From Deltaproteobacteria bacterium (lineage in GTDB: Bacteria; Myxococcota; JACRCW01), in contig JACRCW010000040.1 in assembly GCA_016218805.1 (NCBI GenBank), positions 1 to 64,000 on the forward strand: a DNA stretch of 64,000 nt, read 5' to 3'. How positions within the stretch are numbered: the stretch's first letter is position 1; each line of letters opens with the position of its first letter. Position numbers and translations under genes: made by a program. The notes under the pieces are model-generated. The model was not told the origin of the DNA. It saw only the letters and a program-made list of their open reading frames with translations, and ran no database searches. Positions 59,695 to 64,000 of this stretch are shown one piece after another.

Positions 59695-60261
59695 ATGGCC
59701 GGCTACGAAGTGAAGGGGTTTCATTTCCGCGGCATCCTGGCGGCGCTGGAGTCCGAAGGCCTCACCGCAGAGGTCCGCGACCGGCTGGCGCCGGGCGAGG
59801 CCGCGTTCATGGAGCGGCCGCCGTTGCCGGGCGCATGGGTGGAGGGGCGCGTGATGGACGCCATCAGCGAAGCCGTGCTGGCACTGCGCGGCCCGCAGGT
59901 GCTGCGGCGCGTCCACAAGCTCGCCGTGAACCGGGGCGCCATGACGGTCCTGCGGCCGGTGGTGGAGTCGGTGATGCGTGTGCTGGGCGTGTCCCCCGGC
60001 ACGCTGCTGGCGCAGCTCAACACGCTGCAGGGCGCGGCTGCGCGCGGCATTGAGCACCGGTTTGAGGCGCGCGGTCCCGCCGAGGGCGTGCTGGCGACGT
60101 CCGTGGTGGGCAACGTGCCGGACTCGTTCTTTGAGGGCACAGCGGGCAGCATGGAGGCGCTGTGCACCCTGTGCGGCGTGACCCCGTTGATTTCCGCGCC
60201 GGAGGTGACGCGCACCGCGGACCGCACCACGGGGCGGTTGCAGCTGAGCTGGCGGCGGTGA
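59695..60261 (+). CDS. Hypothetical protein, possibly DUF2378-like
   Basis: 188 residues from ATG 59695, preceded by GGGAG (59680-59684). Its layout (KGFHFRGILAALESEGLTAE, VMDAISEAVLALRGPQVLRR, RGAMTVLRPVVESVMRVLGV and the closing EGTAGSMEALCTLCGVTPL) resembles the roughly 180-residue DUF2378 proteins that are expanded in myxobacteria, but I am not certain. No TM segment. A CTLC pair near the end could bind metal or form a disulphide. Probably co-transcribed with the gene 57 bp upstream; convergent with the E1 gene. Confidence 0.55.
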   Translation: MAGYEVKGFHFRGILAALESEGLTAEVRDRLAPGEAAFMERPPLPGAWVEGRVMDAISEAVLALRGPQVLRRVHKLAVNRGAMTVLRPVVESVMRVLGVSPGTLLAQLNTLQGAAARGIEHRFEARGPAEGVLATSVVGNVPDSFFEGTAGSMEALCTLCGVTPLISAPEVTRTADRTTGRLQLSWRR

Positions 60262-60278
60262 CCCGCCCGCCGGTGGCG

Positions 60279-62375
60279 TCAGTACCGCGCCAGGTCCCGC
60301 AGGGCCGCCACCACCTGCTGCGGCTGCACCAGCGTGGCGTTCTCCAGGATGCGGTTGAAGGCCACGCCGGCCGCGTCCTTGCTGGCCAGCCGGCGCACGG
60401 GCGCATCCAGGAACTCAAACGCCTTCTCCGCCGCCAGGGCCGCCACCTCGCCGCCCAGGCCGCCAAACAGGCGGTCTTCGTGCAGCACCAGCAGCTTCCC
60501 GGTCTTCTTCACCGTTGCCAGGATGGCCGCCTCGTCCAGGGGGCGCACGCAGCGCAGGTCCACCACCTCCACGCTGATGCCTTCCGGCTCCAGCGCCTTG
60601 GCCGCCTCCAGCGCAAAATGCACGGTATTGCCGTACGTGACCACGGAGACGTCCGTGCCCTCGCGGCGCACGCGCGCCTGGCCCAGCGGGATGCAGTGGT
60701 CCGGGCCCAGGTTGGGACCGCGCGCCTCCGGGCGGTTGTACAGGTACTTGGGCTCCAGGAAGAAGGTGACCCCGCGGGACCGGACGGCCGTGCGCAGCAG
60801 ACCCGCCGCATCATCCGCAAATGCCGGGGCAATGACGCGCACGCCGGGCAGCGTGCCCAGGATGCCCTCCACGTTCTGCGAGTGATACGGCCCCCCGCCA
60901 ATGTACCCGCCCGAGGCCAGCCGGCACACCACATTGGGCACGAATTGCCCATTGGTGCGCCAGTATTCATGGCTGATCTCCACCACCTGTTCCATGGCGG
61001 GCCACACGTAATCAGCGAATTGCGCCGCCTCAATGACGACGTGAATCTTGGGGTCATAGCGGCACATGCCGTTGGCGGTGGCCACAATGTAATTCTCGGC
61101 AATGGGCCCGTTGAACACGCGCCCCGGCCCAAACTCCGCCTGCATCCCCTTGGTCAGGTTGAACACCCCGCCCTTGTCCTTGCTGGCCACGTCCTGGCCC
61201 CACAGGAACGTGTCCGGGTTTCTCCGGAATTCCTCCAGCATCGTGCGGGTGATCGCTTCGCGCAGTTTCTCTTCCTTTCCACCGTCACGCGGAGCGTCCA
61301 GCGCCGCGGGCGCGTAGGGCTCCGGCACATTGAACTGCAGCACGGTGGCCGGATCGGGCTCCGCGCTGGCCTCACCCTGTGCGCAGGCCTGCTCCACCTC
61401 GGCCAGCACCTCGGCTTCAATCTCGCGCAGCGCCTTGTCATCCGCAAAGCCGTGGCTCAGCGCGGTGGCGCGCAGCCGCGCCAGCGGGTCATACCGCTCC
61501 GCGTCCTTGATCTCCTCGGGGCTGCGGTACAGCTCGTGCGCGTCGCTGTTGGAATGTGCGCCCATGCGGACGCACGCGGCGTTGATGACCACCGGCCCGC
61601 CGCCGCGCCGCACGTGCTCCACCGCGTCGTGCATCGCGCGCGTGGAGTCAAAGATGTCCGTGCCGTCACACATGACCAGCTTCAGCCCCTTCAGGCCGCG
61701 GAAGTTCTCCGCAACAACCTCGTTGGCGGTCTGGTCAGACGTGGGCACGGAGATGCCATAGCCGTTGGCCTGCAGCACAAAGATGGCGGGCACCCGTTCA
61801 CGGCTGGCGCCGTTGAGCGCCTCAAACACGTAGCCTTCGGACGCGGAGGATTCCCCCTGGCTGCTGAACACCACCGCGTCTGATTTGTAGTACTTCACCG
61901 CGCGCGCCAGCCCCGCCGCCTGCGAGGCATGGTTGCCCGTGCAGGACGACACGTTCTGGATGCCAATGGCGGGCTTGCCGAAGTGGTTGGACATCCCGCG
62001 GCCGCCGCTGCACACGTCCGCCGCTTTGGACAGGCCATTGAGCACAATCTCCAGCGGGGTGAGCCCCGCGGCCACGGTGGTGGCCATGTCGCGGTAGTAC
62101 GGGAACAGGAAGTCCTTGTTGGCGCGGAAGGCCAGACCCAGGGCCACCTGGATGCCTTCGTGGCCGGCGCAGCGTGCCAGGTAGCTCCAGCCCTTGCCCA
62201 GGCGAATGAACTTGCTGGCGCGGTCCTCCAACTGCCGCGTGAGGAACATGAGCCGGTACCAGTGCCGGACTTCCTGGGCGGTGGCCTTGTACGCCTTGAC
62301 CTTCAGGGGCGGCAGTTCGGCGTGGGCGGCGTGGGCCGGCTTGTCCGCGGACTTGGTGTTCTCAGTGGCAACCAT
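60279..62375 (-). CDS. 2-Oxoacid dehydrogenase E1, alpha and beta subunits fused
   Basis: 698 residues from ATG 62375. Residues to about 350 form E1-alpha: EVRHWYRLMFLTRQLEDRAS, KGWSYLARCAGHEGIQVALG, SGGRGMSNHFGKPAIGIQNV and SSQGESSASEGYVFEALNGA with the ThDP-magnesium motif. The rest is E1-beta: REAITRTMLEEFRRNPDTFL, GPIAENYIVATANGMCRYD, GPYHSQNVEGILGTLPGVRV, VVDLRCVRPLDEAAILATVK. Words fit branched-chain or acetoin/pyruvate E1 better than 2-oxoglutarate E1. No E2 or E3 gene is next to it, so partners lie elsewhere. Alpha-beta fusion occurs in several bacterial phyla. Confidence 0.9.
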   Translation of the reverse strand: MVATENTKSADKPAHAAHAELPPLKVKAYKATAQEVRHWYRLMFLTRQLEDRASKFIRLGKGWSYLARCAGHEGIQVALGLAFRANKDFLFPYYRDMATTVAAGLTPLEIVLNGLSKAADVCSGGRGMSNHFGKPAIGIQNVSSCTGNHASQAAGLARAVKYYKSDAVVFSSQGESSASEGYVFEALNGASRERVPAIFVLQANGYGISVPTSDQTANEVVAENFRGLKGLKLVMCDGTDIFDSTRAMHDAVEHVRRGGGPVVINAACVRMGAHSNSDAHELYRSPEEIKDAERYDPLARLRATALSHGFADDKALREIEAEVLAEVEQACAQGEASAEPDPATVLQFNVPEPYAPAALDAPRDGGKEEKLREAITRTMLEEFRRNPDTFLWGQDVASKDKGGVFNLTKGMQAEFGPGRVFNGPIAENYIVATANGMCRYDPKIHVVIEAAQFADYVWPAMEQVVEISHEYWRTNGQFVPNVVCRLASGGYIGGGPYHSQNVEGILGTLPGVRVIAPAFADDAAGLLRTAVRSRGVTFFLEPKYLYNRPEARGPNLGPDHCIPLGQARVRREGTDVSVVTYGNTVHFALEAAKALEPEGISVEVVDLRCVRPLDEAAILATVKKTGKLLVLHEDRLFGGLGGEVAALAAEKAFEFLDAPVRRLASKDAAGVAFNRILENATLVQPQQVVAALRDLARY

Positions 62376-62509
62376 GGTGAATCCATCTGCCCCCGCGTTG
62401 GGGGGCGCCGTGTTGGGTCGTTTGAAGGGCGGGGGAACCTAGAGAACGGCCCCACCCTCCGCAACACCCACCCGCGCGTTGGCACGCCCTGCGGCGGACG
62501 CCGGCCCCC

Positions 62510-63202
62510 TCAGGTCCCCGCGTCCGCATCATGACGACGGCAGCGGTTCTCCCCGGACACCTGGGCCGCGCGCGCCGGCACCCGCGCCGCGGACCGTTCC
62601 GCGTCCCGCCGCGCCTGCGCCCGGGTGCCCCCGCAGCCCGGACGCGTGGCCAGCACCTCCGCCGCGGTGCGCCCCTCCCCGTCCCGGCCAAACGCGTCCA
62701 GCGTCTCCGCCACCGACAGCACGCACTGCAGGTCCCAGACGCGCTCTGCGTCAGCGTCCAGGACCCACAGCGCATGCGCGTCCGTGGGCCAGGTGAACGG
62801 TTCGGGGGGGTCCATGCCGCAGGTCACCGCGTATTGGGACGGGTCATCCGGGCCCTCCACGCGGCCGGCGTAGACCGCACGCGGCACCGGCCCAAACAAC
62901 GCCGTCAACGTCTCCAGCACGCGCTGGGGCAACAGCAGCCGCCCCACCTCCAGGCGGCCCACCCAGTCCTCCACCGGGAGCACGTCCATGCGTTCAAACT
63001 CCGCGCTGGACGCGCACCAGGTCAGCACCGCGCAGTTGGTGGCGCGCGTCAGCGCAATGACGCCAATGACGTGCGCTTCATCCAGGGTGCTGTCCGCCAG
63101 CACCGGCGCCGGCGGCCCCGCGTCCACGCTCCCGCCGCCCCCACCGCTGCAGGACCACAGCGCCAGCACGAGGGCGGTGGACGGCGGGACGCGGCAGCGC
63201 AT
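62510..63202 (-). CDS. Hypothetical lipoprotein
   Basis: 230 residues from ATG 63202; the longer frame to 63898 is antisense to the epimerase gene and rejected. Lipobox in ALVLALWSCSGGG, then a Gly/Ala spacer. The rest contains several Cys and an acidic Asp/Glu pattern (VLPVEDWVGRLEVGRLLLPQ, RVWDLQCVLSVAETLDAFGR). A conserved-looking pair CAVLTWCASS is of unknown use. Function unknown; probably attached to a membrane. Divergent from the epimerase gene with an 87-bp gap. Confidence 0.65.
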   Translation of the reverse strand: MRCRVPPSTALVLALWSCSGGGGGSVDAGPPAPVLADSTLDEAHVIGVIALTRATNCAVLTWCASSAEFERMDVLPVEDWVGRLEVGRLLLPQRVLETLTALFGPVPRAVYAGRVEGPDDPSQYAVTCGMDPPEPFTWPTDAHALWVLDADAERVWDLQCVLSVAETLDAFGRDGEGRTAAEVLATRPGCGGTRAQARRDAERSAARVPARAAQVSGENRCRRHDADAGT

Positions 63203-63289
63203 GGGCGGCAGTGTAGAAGGGGAGGAACGGGGCGCAAGCGGGCGAACCGCCCCGCAGGCGGGCGGCACCGCCGGGCCGGAGGCATGGGC

Positions 63290-64000
63290 ATGGCACGGGT
63301 GGTGGTCAGCGGGGCAACCGGGCTGGTGGGGTCCGCGCTGGTGCGCGCGCTGCACGCGCGCGGTGACACGGTGGTGGTGCTGGCGCGGGACCCGTCCCGC
63401 CTGGCGCTGCCGCATGAGGTGGCGTTCCGCTGGGACGGCCTGCGGGAGCCGCCCCCGGGCGAGGCGCTGGCCGGCGCGGACGCCCTGGTGCACCTGCTGG
63501 GCGAGCCCATTGCGGGCGCGCGGTGGAGCCCGGCGGTCAAGCAGAGGATCCTGGACAGCCGCGTGCGTTCCACGGGCGAGCTGGTGGCGGCACTGCGGTC
63601 CAGTGCGGCACGCCCCGGCGCGCTGGTGTGCGCGTCCGCCACGGGGTTCTACGGAGACCGGGGTGACGAGGAGCTGGACGAGCACAGCGCGCCGGGAGAC
63701 GACTTCCTGGCGCGCGTGTGCGGGGCGTGGGAGGCAGAGGCCACGGCGGCGGAGCAGCTGGGAGTGCGCCGCGTGTCGCTGCGGCTGGGCGTGGTGCTGG
63801 CCCGCCGCGGTGGCGCGCTGGAGCGGATGCTGCCGGTGTTCCGGCTGGGCCTGGGAGGGCGGCTGGGGCACGGCCGGCAGTACTTCCCGTGGATCCACCT
63901 GGATGACCTGGTGGCCCTGTTGCTGCGCGCCGTGGATGACGCCGCGTGGTCCGGCCCGGTGAACGCGGTGGCGCCCGGGGCCGCCACCAACGCGCGCTTC
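63290..64000 (+). CDS. TIGR01777-type NAD(P)-dependent epimerase, 3' end outside window
   Basis: 237 codons visible; the frame is still open at the right edge. ATG 63290 is chosen over ATG 63284 because GGAGG (63278-63282) is 7 bases away from the former and only one from the latter. Rossmann motif VVVSGATGLVGSALVRAL; ADALVHLLGEPIAGARWSPA; RILDSRVRSTGELV; CASATGFYGDRGDEELDE with the Tyr of the SDR site; and HLDDLVALLLRAVDDA. These match the YfcH/TIGR01777 branch of extended SDRs. Real substrate unknown. Confidence 0.9.
   Translation, partial: MARVVVSGATGLVGSALVRALHARGDTVVVLARDPSRLALPHEVAFRWDGLREPPPGEALAGADALVHLLGEPIAGARWSPAVKQRILDSRVRSTGELVAALRSSAARPGALVCASATGFYGDRGDEELDEHSAPGDDFLARVCGAWEAEATAAEQLGVRRVSLRLGVVLARRGGALERMLPVFRLGLGGRLGHGRQYFPWIHLDDLVALLLRAVDDAAWSGPVNAVAPGAATNARF

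Noticed and set aside
62988-63962. Plus-strand open frame in a different phase from the epimerase
   Set aside because: The epimerase frame (from 63290) has full Rossmann and SDR motifs; this one is Arg/Trp noise.

Overview
The window is high-GC DNA (mostly around 70% G+C by eye) whose gene content points to a myxobacterium (phylum Myxococcota). The signs are eukaryote-like Ser/Thr protein kinases, one fused to a response-regulator receiver and a DUF4388-like segment; Cys-rich and Ser/Ala-rich secreted lipoproteins; a multihaem cytochrome with a MYXO-CTERM-like sorting tail; c-di-GMP proteins (EAL and PilZ); and an lptA-lptB-rpoN operon. The species cannot be named from sequence alone. I found no rRNA, CRISPR, insertion sequence or prophage. 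One tRNA gene, tRNA-Ser(UGA), is present.

Layout. 1-2 kb: two secreted proteins of unknown function, somewhat lower in GC. 2-10.6 kb: a secreted M3 oligopeptidase, a class V aminotransferase coupled to a small membrane protein, and on the minus strand a receiver/kinase fusion coupled to a Cys-rich lipoprotein. 11.0-11.4 kb: an unusual degenerate array of about fifteen 22-bp units headed by GTGAC. 11.4-25 kb: hypothetical proteins, a TolC-family protein with a thioesterase, a beta-propeller gene coupled to an unknown 892-residue protein, two tandem paralogous membrane proteins, and a LytM/YkuD cell-wall enzyme. 25-29.4 kb: a DUF1015 protein and lptA-lptB-rpoN, preceded by a near-consensus sigma-54 promoter.

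30-45.5 kb is the centrepiece: a compact quinone supercluster. A 60-bp intergenic region (38743-38802) separates two divergent, heavily overlapping operons. To the right, aroF-menG-aroK-aroDE-aroC-aroB-aroA covers every step from erythrose-4-phosphate plus PEP to chorismate, with the last menaquinone methyltransferase embedded. To the left, menF-menD-menH-menB-menA-menC-menE takes chorismate to demethylmenaquinone, followed by a polyprenyl diphosphate synthase for the side chain and then a GbsR/MarR-type regulator. The synthase gene carries a second copy of an AT-rich element also found in the central promoter, at the same distance from the start codon, which suggests a small regulon. Only the DHNA-CoA thioesterase step has no dedicated gene.

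45.5-64 kb: a Ser/Thr kinase, a methyltransferase, a receiver-EAL phosphodiesterase, an orphan ExbD/TolR protein, an AbrB/PIN toxin-antitoxin pair, and a decayed toxin/SUKH-immunity remnant next to the tRNA-Ser gene. Then follow a PilZ-TM-AMIN protein, a thioredoxin-like [2Fe-2S] ferredoxin, an MFS exporter, the pentahaem cytochrome, two hypothetical genes, a fused alpha/beta 2-oxoacid dehydrogenase E1, a lipoprotein, and a TIGR01777-type epimerase cut by the right edge.
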